Source of the DNA: Piromyces finnis
Taxonomy: Eukaryota; Neocallimastigomycota; Neocallimastigomycetes; Neocallimastigales; Neocallimastigaceae
DNA: 64,000 nt
Direction: 5' to 3'
NCBI GenBank assembly: GCA_002104945.1
Contig: MCFH01000067.1
Span: 124,001-188,000 of the forward strand
Positions 25,400-39,597 of the stretch are shown in pieces. The position numbers were made by a program, and so were the translations under genes. Numbering within the stretch: position 1 is the first letter of the stretch; each line of letters opens with the position of its first letter. The notes under the pieces are model-generated. The model was not told the origin of the DNA. It was given only the letters and a program-made list of their open reading frames with translations, and did not search any database.

Positions 25400-26421
25400 A
25401 ATTAATTATTTATAAAATAAAGAATAATCAGACTTAAAAACACAACAACAACAACACAACAACTAAAATTGAATAATATCTAATAAACATGTATGATATC
25501 AGAAATATAGTAATAACGGATTTAGTAGTACTATCCACAAGAAATATTTAAATCGTCCATATGATGAATTGTAAGTAATTTCTTTTTTTTTTATATAATA
25601 GATGTATTTATATATTTGCTCAATGATTATATTGAATTTTATAGTTTTAATTATGTTGATTATCATTTTATGATTATATATAAATGAATACAAAAGTTTT
25701 TTTTTTTATATATTAATATTAATTATTTTTACTGCTATATATATTTTAATTATGATTAGTACCAAACAAGTTCCGAAAAAGAAGAATCAGATAAATTAAT
25801 TATTGATAATGATTTAATAGGTACTTTAAATAAGGATACTAAATCCGATAAGGGTGGTAGTAAACATTATTAGCATAGTTATTGTGTTTGGAATAATTGG
25901 TATTGTTTCAAGCATTTTATTATTCCTCGTTATAAAAAAAAATAAAAGTTAAAAGATAATGATAAAATAATGTAAGAAATAGTTCTTATCGACTGTAAAT
26001 AATGTTCACATTAATCCATCTATAATTTCAGGAAATGATGAAATACACACTTGATATTGTTTCTACCCCAGTTCTTTCTTTTAATAATAATTATAACAGT
26101 ACTATTACGGAAATAAATACTATAATGCTATATTACTATTCATGATGATGATGATGATGATGATTCAATAGTAATTAATTCTACTATTACTACAAATAAA
26201 CAGATATAGTGTTCCTTTAATTCTACGAATAATATAAACCATGTAATGACAATGAATAGCATTGGAGAAAAGGGTTTACTTCCAAGTTATGAAGATGTTT
26301 TAAATGAAGATGGAAGCATAACACGGAAAAATATCCACTGTCTGACGATAAATCCAAAATTCAAACTATAAAAAATGAAAAAAATAAGGAACCACTTCAT
26401 TCATCAAAAAAGAAATATTAA
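25400..26421 (+). pseudogene. Second forward, indel-damaged partial copy of the LRR gene at 11955
   Basis: Matches 13350-14426 and ends with the same TAA (26419-26421). Numerous single-base deletions, such as AATACACACTTGA for AATACAACACTTGA, destroy the frame that is open for 181 codons in copy A. Confidence 0.7.
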
Positions 26422-26821
26422 AAATAATTTTTAAAAATAAAAAAAATGAAAAAGTATACTTTGAAAGTATATTAAAAATAATAAAAATTTCATAGTAAAA
26501 AAATGAAAAAAAAAAAAAAATAAAAAAATAAAAAATATTTAAATATAGTTTTAAATAAAAAAAATAAAAAATAGAAATTTATTTAATTTGAATTTTTTTT
26601 TTTTTTTTTTTAATTTTATTAAAATAAAAAGGCGGATTTTTTTTTTTTTACATTTTTTTTTAAAAAAAAAAAAAGTCCAAAAATCGTCCGCTTTTTTTAA
26701 AAAAGTTTGAAAATTTGAAACAAAAAAAATTTTATTGGTTAAAAAAAAAGAATTTAATTAATAAAAAATATATAAATTTGAAAAAGTAAAAAAGTTAAAA
26801 AAAAAAATAAAAATTTGAAAA

Positions 26822-28554
26822 ATGAAAAAGTTGGTTTTGTTATTGCTGTTCAATTTAACTTTTACAATAAACGGTGTCTTTTCAGTATTTGTAAATGATT
26901 GTAGTGCAGTAAATAAATTGTTAGGGAGAATCTGATAATTATGATTGTTGCACTCATAATGGAATTACATGTGAAAACGGATTCGTAGCAGTAATGTAAT
27001 GATAAAAACAAAAAGTTCACTTTTTTTTTTTTTTATTTCTACTTAATAGTATAAATAAATGAATATTTATTTTTAATAATTAATTAAACAATAGAAATTT
27101 AAGTAATGGTTTGGTATGGTGGTTCAATTCCTCCTGAACTTGGAATTTGACACGTTTAGTTTATCTGTAATTATTCTTTTTCATTTATATAGGAAGGAAG
27201 AATTAAAAGTTATTTATATATTTATATATACACTAATCTATATATTTTATTATAATGTTTTACGATATGATAAATAGAGATCTTAGTGATCAAGGTTATC
27301 ATGGTTCCCTTCCTTCAGAGCTCGGGAATTTATCAAATTTGCAATATATGTGAAGATTGTTTATATGTTATTTGCATAATATAAATGATAATATAAATTT
27401 TATTCTAATTTTTTTTTTTTTTTTTTTTTTAAAAAATTATTAAAAATATTCATTATCATTATTATATAAAATAATAATAAAAAAAAAGATATCTTAGTAA
27501 TAATGCTTTTACTGGTTCAATACCATCTGAATTTGGAAATTTATTAAAATTGGAAATTTTGTACCTATTTATTGATATAATTTAATATTATAAAAAATAA
27601 AATAAAAATTATTAAACTTTCCTTTAAAATATACAATTATTTTATTAACTAAATAAATAGATCATTAAGAGATAATCTTTTAAGTGGCTTTATCCCTCCT
27701 GAACTTGGAAGGTTAAACTTAGAATATTTGTAAAGTATCTTTTACTATTTGAATATATAAATAAATATAATTTTTTATAATTTTTTTTTTGTATTTATAA
27801 TATTTATATAATTATATTTTTAAACAATTCATGATCAACTAAAACAAACAACAACTAAAACTTGATAATATTTAACTTTTTATTATATTCAGAGATATTA
27901 GGAATAACGGATTTAGTGGTTCTATACCTCAAGAAATATTAAATAATAATATTTCTAAATTGTATTTAATTTACTTTTTTTTTTATTTTATTTATTATAT
28001 AATAGTTTATATATATTATAATTATATTAGTTGTATTAAAACATTTTTATTCAAATATTCATCATTTAATATAATATAGTTTTCATGATAATTATAATGA
28101 TAAAAATAAACAAGTTGTAGAAAAAGAAGAAAAGAATGATTTAAATAAAGATGCTAAATCCGATAATGGTACAAATCCATTTTTAATAATAGCCATTGTA
28201 TTTGGAATAATTAGTATTATTTTGACCATCCTGATATTCCTTGTTTTAAGGAAAAATAGAGATTTAAAAAAGAAAAATAATGAAAGAAATAGCTTTTCTA
28301 CTTTAAATAAGGTTCACATTAACTCAACTTCAATTTCTGGAAATGGAGAAAGTTCAACTAATCTTCCAGATATTCCTTTAAATTCTGTAAATGAGTCAAA
28401 CTATATAAAATCATTAAATCATACAAATAATAATAATACTATCATTGGAGGAGAAGAAGATTTACTTCCAAGTTATGAAGATATATTAAATGAAAATGGT
28501 GAACATAACACTGGTAATATGCATGACTCAACCTCTAACTTCATTAAAGAATAA
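26822..28554 (+). pseudogene. Second forward copy of the LRR gene at 14829, with three frame-breaking indels
   Basis: Same seven-exon layout. The last 110 codons (28222-28554) are identical to copy A. An extra G near 26925 (LLGES codons), an extra G near 27112 (GLYGG codons) and a lost A near 27143 (LGNL codons) break exons 1 and 2. If the three-pass block is an artefact, this is the same gene as 14829-16561 with residual errors. Confidence 0.75.
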
Positions 28555-31345
28555 ATACTAAAAGCAATTTTTAAATTTTTATTATTAATATTATTAATCA
28601 AAAAATGAAAAAATAAAAAAATAAAATAGATATACATTGAAAGTATATGAATAATAATAAAAACTTTATAGTAAAATAAAAGAAAAATAGTAAATAACAA
28701 TAATAAATTCTTTAATAATAAAAAAAAAATAAAAATAAGAAAATAATAAAAGTGATATAATCAAATATTTAATTAAACAAATAAAAAAATAAATGATTTT
28801 ATATAGAAAAGGAAAAAAAAAATACTTTATAAATTGAAAGATGTTTTATTATTTTAATTTTGTTTTATTTTTAAGATAAAAAAAACGTTATCTTCATGCC
28901 TACTAAATTCTACTCTTTTTTTAAAAAATAAAAAATAAAAAAATATAAAAAAAATTATGTTTTTTATATTTTTTTTAAACTAATAATAATATAATTGAGA
29001 TTTTTAAGTTAGTTTGAAAATAATTCTGTGGATTTAATCCATAGGAAAAGAATTTTCAAATATCTTTTACATATATTTTTCCAAAATCAGAAGAAGGAAA
29101 GTGATAATAATAATTCTTATTTCAAATTATTTTAGCATTATCATAAAAAAGATTTAATATTAGTAATATATGCAAAAAGTAAGGATTACGTCTTCAATAA
29201 TACTATATATATCAAATATCTCTAAAATACTTAAAATAGCATATCACAAATGAAAAAAAAAATACAAATTCAAAATAAAAAAAGTAAAAAAAAAAGTAAT
29301 TCAAGCAAAGTTTAAGATAAATCACAAAATTTCTAAAATATATTTAATTTAAATGATAAAAAAAAAAAAAAGAGATTAATGTAGAAAAATTATTAAAATA
29401 CTTTTAACAGAAATTTAGAAATTTTTGGGATTTAAAAAATTTTTTAGAAAAAAAAAAGAAAAGAAAAATTCTTCTTGTTGATGCCAACAATGTAAAATAT
29501 TTCAATATTAGAAAATTAAGCATTGGAATTCTTAACAATAATTAGAAGATCACCCACAATTTAGTATCCAAATTTTAAAACAATCATTGAAACAATAATA
29601 TTAATTGTATAATTAAGTAATTAATATCAAGATGAAGGTCATTAATAATAATCCTATTATAGTATTTTTTTATTATTTTTATTTTTTAAAATGTATTGTA
29701 TTATATTAAATAAACAAACCACAATATATATGTATAAATATATGTAGTTTGAATAGAATGTAACCATGGTAGTTCTTTATCATAATTTACATTAAAAAGT
29801 TGACAACCTAAATCAACGACTCTTAACAAAAGGAATGTAAAAACATTTATATATAAAAAATAAAAAAGAATTCCATTTCCTATTCTAATTTAATTTAAAA
29901 GAAGATTTAATTAAAAATTTATTAAATATAAAAAATGTATTATTTTTATAAAGTATAACTATACCTATCGTTATAATTACATGAAAATACCCTATCCCCA
30001 TAAAAACTTTTATGGCGGTGTTATTACTAAAATCATGATGATTAATAAGGATTTATTCTACCCATAAATAAATATAATTTTTATTTTATTTATTATTAAC
30101 AAAATATTTACTAAAAAAGCATTATATTTTGAAAATTTTTAATTATTGAAAAACATGATTTGTTTTAAAATATTTATTATCATTAAAAAAATACAAAATA
30201 GAATAATTCTCATTTCAATTCATAAATTGTAAATATAATATATATCTTTATTTAATCATAATCAATTATAAGTTAAGAATTCAATTTGTTATTAAAAGTT
30301 TTGTAACCACTAAATTGTTATTACAATAAATACTTTATTATTAAAGTATAATAATTGCATTTGTCTTTCAATAGGATTCGATGTTACATTTTATCAAAAG
30401 AAAAAATTATTAGTTGTGCTGTTAAATCCTTTCTTATTTTTTCTTCATCATTGACGTCCTTGGCTATCCCATTAAACTTTTTGAACATTGATCATTGTTG
30501 GCCAATAATATAAGGTATTACTATGGGCTGAAGTGCAGTGAGCATGAAAATTTACTATAAATTCTCAGTTTAATTTGATCCTTGTATTCTTTCCACTCGA
30601 ATTATTATTTTTATTTTATGTTTAATTATTCAAAATAATAGTTAAATTACATTTAAAATAGCATTTAATCCATAAATTCATTAATTTATTTATTGGAACA
30701 TAAAACCTGTTAAATATCATATTTAAATCATAATTAACATAATTTTATTTCTAATACTCCTTCAAAGAAATTAGAATATTCGAAAATGCCATATTTTCCA
30801 ATTTTCGAATTTGCAGAATTTTAACAAAAGAATCAACATAATTGACTGCTCAATGTACAATATTTCAATCAATAATAATTAATGTAATTAAAACAATTAA
30901 TATATTAAAATAATGAATTTAAATAAATTATATTATACAAGTAATATATAGAGTAATATAAATATTATTTTGTTGAATATTAAATATTTTATAATTATTA
31001 AAAATAATAAATATCATTTTAAACTTGAAATGATTAAAAGTCACCTATGAAAGTTATATTTAATTCAAGTGAACGTCTCAAAATCCGACCCACATGTTTA
31101 ATTGTACCTGTCAGGAAGGGGGATGTCTGACCCTGACAAAAAACAAGAATCTTTTCTAAATCATTTATAATGTTGTATATAAACTATGAATGAAGAACTA
31201 TAAAATTATAAAACTAAAAATATTTATAACATTTATTTTATAATATTCATTTTAATTTTTATATATAATAATATAACTATTTTTTATTATTTTTTTATTG
31301 GAATTATACTTTTATTGTCAAAACTTTTTATATTTTAAATAATTC

Positions 31346-33463
31346 TTTAAAAACTGCTATTTAAAACCAAATTGAAAAATTATTTTTATTTAAAAGAATT
31401 ATTTATTATACAAAAAATAAAAAAGTATATATATTTATAAAATAAAATATAAAGAATACAGTTTCATATATCAATAAAAAAAAAAAGGGAATAAGAATAT
31501 GAAATAAAATAATTAATTTTATAAAGTCAACTTCTTTTTAAAATTAATGAATTATTAGTTAATGTGAGTTTATTTTATTTTAAAATAATATTGAAATATA
31601 TAGAATTATAGAATTAGAAAAAGTTATTTATTTTTAAATACTATTTTTTTTATATAAAAAATAACTAAAACTTTTTATAACAAAAAAAAATTGTTAAAGC
31701 ATTGATAATTAGTTATTAATACTTATTATTATAAAGCATCATTTCTAAAAGTTAATATGTTTTAATAACTTTTTATAAAAAAACTATTACTTAGCCATTA
31801 TATATTTATTGTACGATCCATTTTTGATATATTTAATGTATACATTTACATACAATAATTTTAATTTAAAATAAAAACACTACAATTAGGTAATGTAATT
31901 TCAATTACATTATTAGGAATAGTATTAGTATCAGTGTCTGCTTGTGGAAATGAATTTATCACAATAAAGTAAGGTATATTTTGCAATATAAAATAAAATA
32001 ATTTTATAGATTAACATCATATATTATATATTAATTAATTAATAATAAAAGAATTCAAATTGCTTTTTTATTAATTACCCTCCTTTTAACTAATAAAAAT
32101 ATTATTTCTAGTAAAATTATATATATTATTTTTATAAAATGATTTGATGTTTTTTGTAATATTTTATATATTTTATTTTAGTCACATAAAAATAATAATG
32201 ATTTGAATTTAAAAAAAAATAATTAAAATAGTAAGTATATATGTTTTTATTTCCTGTTTATAAAGATTATTTTCTATTTTCTATTATTATTATTATTATA
32301 ATAGTAATTAAATATTATTGTTCAATTGCTGTTGTAAATTGTTTTTATTAATAATGATAATGGTAATAAATTATATAATAAATAAAACGAATTAAAATAT
32401 AAAAAAAAAAAAATAGGTTATTTCCAAAACACAATTTAATAAGGTTTTAAAATGAATATAATAAAACTTGTTTTTCGATTTTCGTTATTCCAGTATGATA
32501 GAAAAAAAAAAATCATACTACCTATTCTAATAATTTAAATAATAATAAGAATGTCAAGTTTAATAAATATTAATAACAACCCCCCAAAAAAAAAAAAAAA
32601 TTATTTTTTTTAAAGGTATAAATTTCAAAAGGATAATTATAAATGGTAATATTATTTTATAATAATTAGTAATAATAACTTTTAGTAAACGTATTTTAAT
32701 TTTGAAGAAGAAGAAGAAAAAAAAAAGTAATTTCATCTTTAAATTTTTTTTTTAAAGATATATTTGTATATAAATATATATAAATTAAATATTATATATA
32801 TAATATATATAATATTTAATTTATTCTTTATTATTATTATTTATTTTCATTATTTTCATTTTAGAATTATAGCATTAAAAACTTTTTTTTTTTTTTTTTT
32901 TTTCCTAATGAAACACTAAACTAATAAACTGATTTTATGTATAAAGTGATTTTTTATTATTATTATTATTATTATTTTATTCTAAATTAAAAAGATCTTT
33001 CTGGTTAATATCCAATTATTATTAAACTTTAAAAAGACAATGAAATAATAATGAATATAATCATTGTTTTTCGTTTATATTATAAATAATGTTTTATTTT
33101 GCTTTCCTAGTTTTGTAATAATAAAACTAATGATTTTTATTTAATATATATTATTTATTTTTATTTAAATGATTATTAAAAGAGATTTTGTTATAAAATT
33201 ATTAATCTTTTAAATGATTTTTCTTCTATTTATTGAAAGCTACTCAAAAAATTTATAAATATAGCCAAAATAATAAATAATAAGATGCAAAAATAATAAA
33301 CTTTAGTTTATGGAATGTTATGTATATAAATATAAATATTCTAAAAATGAAAAAAAGATTTTATAATTTGGTTTTTTTTTTTTATATTGGTGCTACCCAA
33401 TTTTTATTAATATAATGATGTATATATCACTTTATGAATTCTCTCTTTATTCCTTCATTTATT
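31346..33463. other. AT-rich spacer with a possible orphan signal-peptide exon
   Basis: No complete gene. At about 31900-31972 the plus strand reads SITLLGIVLVSVSACGNEF and is followed by GTAAGG, a plausible donor, but there is no Met start and no following exon could be found. A C6-A14 run lies at about 32581-32600. Confidence 0.4.
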
Positions 33464-36400
33464 CTATTTTTTTAAGCTTATAATAAAGTTTCCATCTATC
33501 ATTTCCTCTTCATCTACCATTTCCTCTTCATTATCATCCCAATAACTGTATAAAGATTGCTCACCACACATCTTATTCAGGGTATCAACAGTATTGGCAA
33601 TTCTATGACATGTTAATGGTTGCTCTGACTTGCACTCAATATTATGGATTTGCCCAACTTGTAAATCCAATGATAGTATAGGATCAAACATGGGTATGAT
33701 ATTAACAAAATTTCGTATTAATTTATTTAATTCAATGCCATAAGTTTTGTAGGAATAACCTAAACCAGGGGACGAAAAAGTAATAGCAGGAATATCTAAA
33801 TGAGCTGAGATAACACCAGCTACACCACCACCAAGAGAATGGCCAGTAAGATACAAAGTATAATCAGTATTCATTTTTAAATCATAAATATGTTTTTCAA
33901 CATCAACCCAATATAAAAGTCGAGAATTTGTAAATTGTTTTACAATAAAATTAACTAATGAAGCGACAAATTCTCTCGGCCAGTATTTTATAAAGGTTCC
34001 AAAAAAGCCGAATAATTGAAGCAAAACAGACGCACTCCAAATATAAATATCTTGAAAAATATCTTCAAAGGTAGAAGTTCCTCTAATTGCAACAACAATA
34101 ATTTTTTTTTTCCTCATTAACAAAATCGATGAAATGAACACCGCCTTTTGAGTGAATGCTATTATCCCCTATAATAAAATTATTATTAGAAGATTTTGGT
34201 CGATTATACAACCAAAAATGGAACACACCGTCAATTGTTTTAAAATAGCAGGCTTGAGCTAATGATGAAAATTCATTAATAGTAATACCATCAATATTCC
34301 ATTGACAAATTGCTGGTTTTTGATTATAAATATTAGGACTATCTAAAAATGGTACCGTTTTATATTTTCTTGAATGGTCTAGAAATATACTAATTAAAAT
34401 AGAGGCAATGATTACTATTATGGTTACAAATAAAATTGCATAACCATTATGACGTGCACGAGCATTCCGTTTATATTGTGTTTCTGTTGTAGCCGTCTTA
34501 TAGAGTTGTACCGTAGGTTCCTTCCTATTGTCATAGGTAATATCATCATATAAATCATTGGTATATTCATTCCCCTTCTTCCCTTGATTAAAATATATAT
34601 TATTATATGAACAACTTTCATGGTCCTTTTTCATTGGAATAGCATTAGGTGATGGTGTATACTTACCTTCCTTACCTAATACATCATATAAATTTTCATT
34701 TTCATGGTCATTATATACCAGTGAAATATCCATGATAGGAATATCTTTTTTCGATTTTTTACTAATGAAACCTTTCCTTTTATCAAAATGCTTATAGGAT
34801 ATCCTTGGTTGAATATTAATATTTGGTTTGAAAAGATCAAGAAAGGTTTTTCTTTCAACATTTTCATCATCCCATGTATTTCTGGGATCAGGATAGATGC
34901 TAAAGTTTGAATAAGCTATAACAATAAAAGCCATTGGTATATAGTTATTTGTTATGGTAATACGAATAATAATAACCAGACAAAACTCGAATATTAATAG
35001 TAAAATAAAAATAATTTTCCTTATTTTCATGGACATAAAACCAGAGCTCGCTGGAATTACTTGAATGACATCTTGACCGAGTAATGCTATCAAAAAAATT
35101 GAATGCGTAAAAATGTCAACCAAAAGACTATTCGTTGTTTTGACATTTGAACTATCAATGTTATTAGAATATTTATAGTAATTTAAAAATGCCATAGAAC
35201 CAACTCCTATAATATTCTTTATGAACCGAACAAAGAAAACGGTTAAACATCCCTTCCATAATTTAAAATTTTCCTTATTCCAAGGTAATATAGCTTCAAT
35301 ATTCTTATCATCAGTATTCATTGTAGTATTAAAATTGTCATTTTTGTTATCTATGTTTTCAACGTCAAATTTAATATTTCCATTCTCACCTCCTATACAT
35401 TCACTTTTATTATTTATCCTATTTGTATTTGCATTATTATGCAAACTATTATATATGTCATTATCATCACCATTAGAATCAAAATGTATACGATCTAAAT
35501 TATTTTCTTTTTCTACAAAAGTTTTTAAACAATTTTCCTTGTTATTTTCTACAGGATCATCATTAATTTTTTTTATATTTTTAATATTATTTTGATTATA
35601 AAAGTATTGTATGAATTTTTCTCTACTAATGATATATTCCTTAAACGCTTCATTGACTTGTTTTCCTATCTTTAATTTATTATGTAGATCATTGTTCTCA
35701 AGTTTTCTTTTTGGAAAAATCTTCATTTTTACAATTAATCTATGAACTTTATTTCTAAAACGAACAGGAATAAGAACTAGAATTATTCCAAACAAAAAAC
35801 TTAATTTTTTTACATTTGAATCAAAAGATCCAAAAAAAAAAGAAGCGATTGAAATTCCTACAAACATTTTAATTAAATGATCTAATACATAATTAATATA
35901 ATTAGTATTAAATTTAAGCTTATTTGTATTACAGTATACTATTCTAAGATAACTTGTTTGATTATAAATACGATCTTTAATATCTACAAAAGATGGTGCA
36001 TTATAATAGTATTCGTCTAGTCTTTTAAAAAACTTTAAATATAAAATACCACGTGAAAAAAAATTTAAACTCAATATCGTAATGGCACCACCACCAACAA
36101 ACATTAGGCAAACAATTTCGGTGATCTTCCAATAACCAAAACATATACTAATTAATAGGAATGGAAGATGTAGTATAAATATAAATATTACAAATACTGT
36201 CATATTAACTTTCTCATACCAGTCCTTTGGGTGTGTTTTATATCTATCAGGAAGAGTCATGTAGGTAAGTTTTTGACTTATGAAATAACCTAGTACTCTT
36301 TTAATAAAAATATCATTCATGGATGAACCAAATTTACTATTTATTATCGTACGAATTAATCTTAAATATGTTCTCCAAATTGATCTATTAATTTTGTATA

Positions 36401-37180
36401 AGGAATCAAAATAATACATAAAAAATAACATTTGTACAAATGAATTTATTTTATCAATTTGAACACAAACATAACCAACATTGATTGTAATACATAGCAA
36501 AATTACAGTTAATAATATAATACCAGCTGTTGCAAATACGCCTATCAATATTTTTAGGATTCCAATAATTATATTATATCTATGCAATCGTACATCTGGA
36601 CCACGAGGACCATTTATCACATCATCAAAAATACTGGGTATAAATAAATTTTGAATATCCTCTTTGATAAATTGATCTCTTGAATTATATTTACTATTAA
36701 ATTTTATTGAATCGGATTCACTATCTTCTGAATTATTTTTTACGAAAATGTCTATTTTATCACCATCAAAATTATTATTATTATTTATATTATCAAATGT
36801 ATCATTGGTATTCAAAGCATGGCTTCCTTTTTCAATTTTAATATTATCATTAGATAAAGTTTCATTATTAAACTTTAAATTTTTTTGTCATTTGTAATAT
36901 CATTTTCGTTTATAGTTTCTTTATCTTTCTTCATTTCCCTCTCTTCAAGTATAAAGTTACTCTTATTTCCAAAGTTTATATTCTTTTTATAAATCATATC
37001 TTCATTTCTATTATGTTCATTCCTATTATCTTTACTCCATTTTATATATTTTGCGTCTTCTTTTATATATGAAGTATCAATTTCATTCTCATTCTCTAGT
37101 GTATTTATTTTCATAATCCTATCGTCCTTGTACTCTTTTTCAGTATTATTATGGCACTTGTTGTTGCTATTCATATTCAT
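33464..37180 (-). CDS. Multi-pass membrane class-3 lipase (alpha/beta hydrolase), two homopolymer frameshifts
   Basis: About 1,238 residues once two single-base slips are allowed for: a T7 run at 36880-36886 (one base short) and a T10 run at 34102-34111 (one base over). Order: Asn/Lys/Glu-rich N-terminus from the Met at 37180; about eight to nine membrane helices (first near IIIGILKILIGVFATAGIIL, last near AILFVTIIVIIASILISIFL just before the catalytic part) with a long Asn/Asp-rich loop; then the lipase domain with AIRGTSTFEDIFQDI, the nucleophile elbow TGHSLGGG (Ser), PMFDPI (probable Asp) and CHRIANTVDTLNKMCG (probable His), and an acidic end. It resembles fungal membrane-tethered Lipase_3 proteins that act on glycerolipids; the substrate is unknown. 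No introns seen. Domain continuity on both sides of each slip argues for sequence error rather than decay. Confidence 0.85.
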
Positions 37181-38523
37181 ACTTTTATCGTTGAGATAAA
37201 TTTACAACATCACTTTCGGCGGTAAATATTTTTATAAATTTTAATAAATACTAAAACTTTTTTTAATAAAAAAAAAGAAAGAAAGAGATAATTAATAAAA
37301 AATGAAAATTGTTTCTTTATATATTTTATTGGCTAAAATATTAAAGTTTTATGAATTTCTTATCTTTTTCTGTTTTTATTTATTTATTTGTTTGTTTGTT
37401 TGTTTGTTTGTTTATTATATTTATTTATTATATTTTAAATATACTTTTATATTTATTGTAATAGAAATATTTAAAAATAGTTGTATTGTACCTTAGAATA
37501 GTAATAATTATAGAGTAGCCTTTTTTTTATTTATTTTATTTTAATTCTCTTTCCAGCTTTTGTATCTTTTATAGTAGTAGGAATTATAGAATATATAAAA
37601 TGTCTTTTATATCCATAGGAGGAGAATGAACATTCTTCCACCCACAAAAAACTATGTAAATACGGAAGATCCAATTAGAATGATGATTTAATATAAAAAA
37701 TGAAAATCTGTGGTGGATTACTATGATTTAATATATTGACATAATATTATCATTTTATATTTATTAAAGTTTAATTCCATGCTAAATTTATTATTTTATA
37801 TTAAAAAAATGGTTATCTACAAACTCTAAAAAGATAAAATAGGAATTAATAATAAAATGATGAATTGAGTTTTATTCATTCCTCTTTCAAATAATAAAGC
37901 AAAAAAAGTATAATTTGCAATGTTCAATAATCTTTATTTCTTTCTTACTATTTTAATATTAATTCATTAATGTCAAAATTATTATTTTAGTTCATTTAAT
38001 TCAATCTTTACAGATTTTTCTTTTTCTTTTTTTTCTTTTCTTTTTTTTTTTTTTCACCAATCAATATCAAAATTTAATTTTATTCCATGTAATGTTTTAA
38101 TGTACGTAAAATTATTTATATATACAAATAATAAAGACTTTTTTTTATTATATAGAATTTTTAAAATAGACAAATTTTCTTTTAGAAATTTGTCTATTCT
38201 TTAGTAAATAGTAATTATTATTCCTTCTTATTTTTTAAATATTTCAATAGTAAAATTATTTTTTAATTATTTTATTATAACACTTTTTATTACAAGGCAA
38301 AGAGAAAAATTTTACTTTTTTCTAAACAACTACAAATAATGAATAAATTTGAAAAATTTTGAATGTAACCATTTAATATATGTATTAATTTAAATTAATA
38401 TATGAGCCAATTAATTCATTTTTCCAATTAAATTAATATTTCACAAATCAAAGAAATTCTCCTCCCAAAAAAAAGAGTTTAACTCTCAATAAAATCTTTA
38501 AGATATTTTTCAATATTATAATA
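37181..38523. other. AT-rich spacer upstream of the lipase
   Basis: Contains the lipase promoter side (37181-37300), a TTTG/TTTA microsatellite at about 37376-37415, and the perfect 13-bp hairpin at 38165-38198. The small open frame at 37302-37496 is low-complexity and includes the microsatellite; not a gene. Confidence 0.5.
38165..38198. repeat. Perfect 13-bp inverted repeat with 8-nt loop
   Basis: Arms AATAGACAAATTT and AAATTTGTCTATT are separated by TCTTTTAG. It could be a transcript hairpin or terminator-like structure; no gene abuts it directly. Confidence 0.6.
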
Positions 38524-38842
38524 TTAAGAAAGTGACTTAATATTTTTTGTTAAGTCAAGTATTTTCCTTTTTAGTTTTTGATGCATTGAGGGTAATTGAA
38601 CAGAATCTTTTGAATCCATATGGATAATAGTTTTTATCTCTTTACTAGAGGTTTTGGAGGTATCGCTGTTATCCCAATTAACTTCAAGTTCAAATGACAA
38701 AACAGCATAGTAGTTATTAGAAAGAATGAAAAAATATTTAGTTTTTCATATATAGCATGACTATTTAAGATCTTTCTAGATCTTTTAAAATCACCTTTTT
38801 TTTTAGCAAGAAAGAGAATACTTCTTACTTGTATTTAATTTA
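38524..38842 (-). pseudogene. Relic of an unidentified protein, C-terminal part
   Basis: The minus strand reads SILFLAKKKGDFKRSRKILN then HAIYEKLNIFSF, and after one frame change near 38735 continues NNYYAVLSFELEVNWDN to LKRKILDLTKNIKSLS and a TAA (38524-38526). Residue composition is much less biased than in the surrounding frames, so this was coding. There is no Met start and no upstream exon was found. I do not recognise the family. A single slip could also be a sequence error in a terminal exon. Confidence 0.4.
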
Positions 38843-39597
38843 TTAAATTTTCATTAAATTAAGTAATAATACGAATTGATAATTAATGGATAATATTAAT
38901 ATAATTATATATATAAATAAAATTATAAATATAAAAAGATAAAATATAAAAAATTATTCTGGTTGCATAATAGTTTGATGAATTATTGCAAATAAGTAAT
39001 TGATTGATTTTTATTCCATAAACTTCCGATATATTTGCTTTCTTCTAATGTTCTTTGTTTTGTTCCTAACATCCACTATTAATTTTGTAGAGAGATGAAT
39101 TCATTTATAATTTATACATTTAATTAGAATCAGTTAAATTTTATAAATTAATAAAAATTATTAGTTTTTTCTTATCTGACACTGACATGAAAGTAAAGAC
39201 AATTATTACCATAGCATTCTTTTAAATAGTCACAATGACATTTTATAATACTATTAATATTTATGATATCCTTTTAATACTCTTTAAATATTCTTCCAAT
39301 TTGTTTTTTATTTAAATATTATTTTTTACATTACTCATAGTTTTAGTATATAAAATGATTAAATTCTTAATTTATTTAATTATAAAATTGAAAAAAATGA
39401 CACTTTTTAAATTTTCATATTATTGATGTATTTTTCTTTATTTTTGATTTTTAATAAAAAAAAACGAATCTATTAGAATTTATCAGTCGTTATTTATCAT
39501 TTATATTTATTATTTATATTATATATTAAAAAGCGCTTTAAAAAGATTTTTATTATTACTTTTAATATTTAAATCTGTTCCTTTTTCATTTAAATAT
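38843..39597. other. AT-rich spacer with a short Cys-rich coding-like fragment
   Basis: At about 39165-39250 the minus strand encodes KCHCDYLKECYGNNCLYFHV before a stop. The four closely spaced Cys suggest a fragment of a secreted Cys-rich protein. Nothing else is supported. Confidence 0.35.

Larger units (their letters stand above)
25391..31345 (+). repeat. ~6-kb block, copy A'' (forward)
   Basis: Second forward copy. The first ~1 kb is as error-rich as copy A', the rest is much cleaner. The right end near 31345 runs into unique sequence, as expected if it is the true right flank of a single-copy locus. Confidence 0.9.

Noticed and set aside
22174-28554. Four extra LRR gene copies as independent paralogues.
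   Set aside because: They fall within the three-pass block and differ from the first copies mainly by homopolymer indels.
35221-35595. Open frame of 124 codons on the plus strand.
   Set aside because: Shadow of the lipase linker on the opposite strand; the lipase reading explains the region.
37302-37496. Small open frame upstream of the lipase.
   Set aside because: It is mostly a TTTG/TTTA microsatellite.
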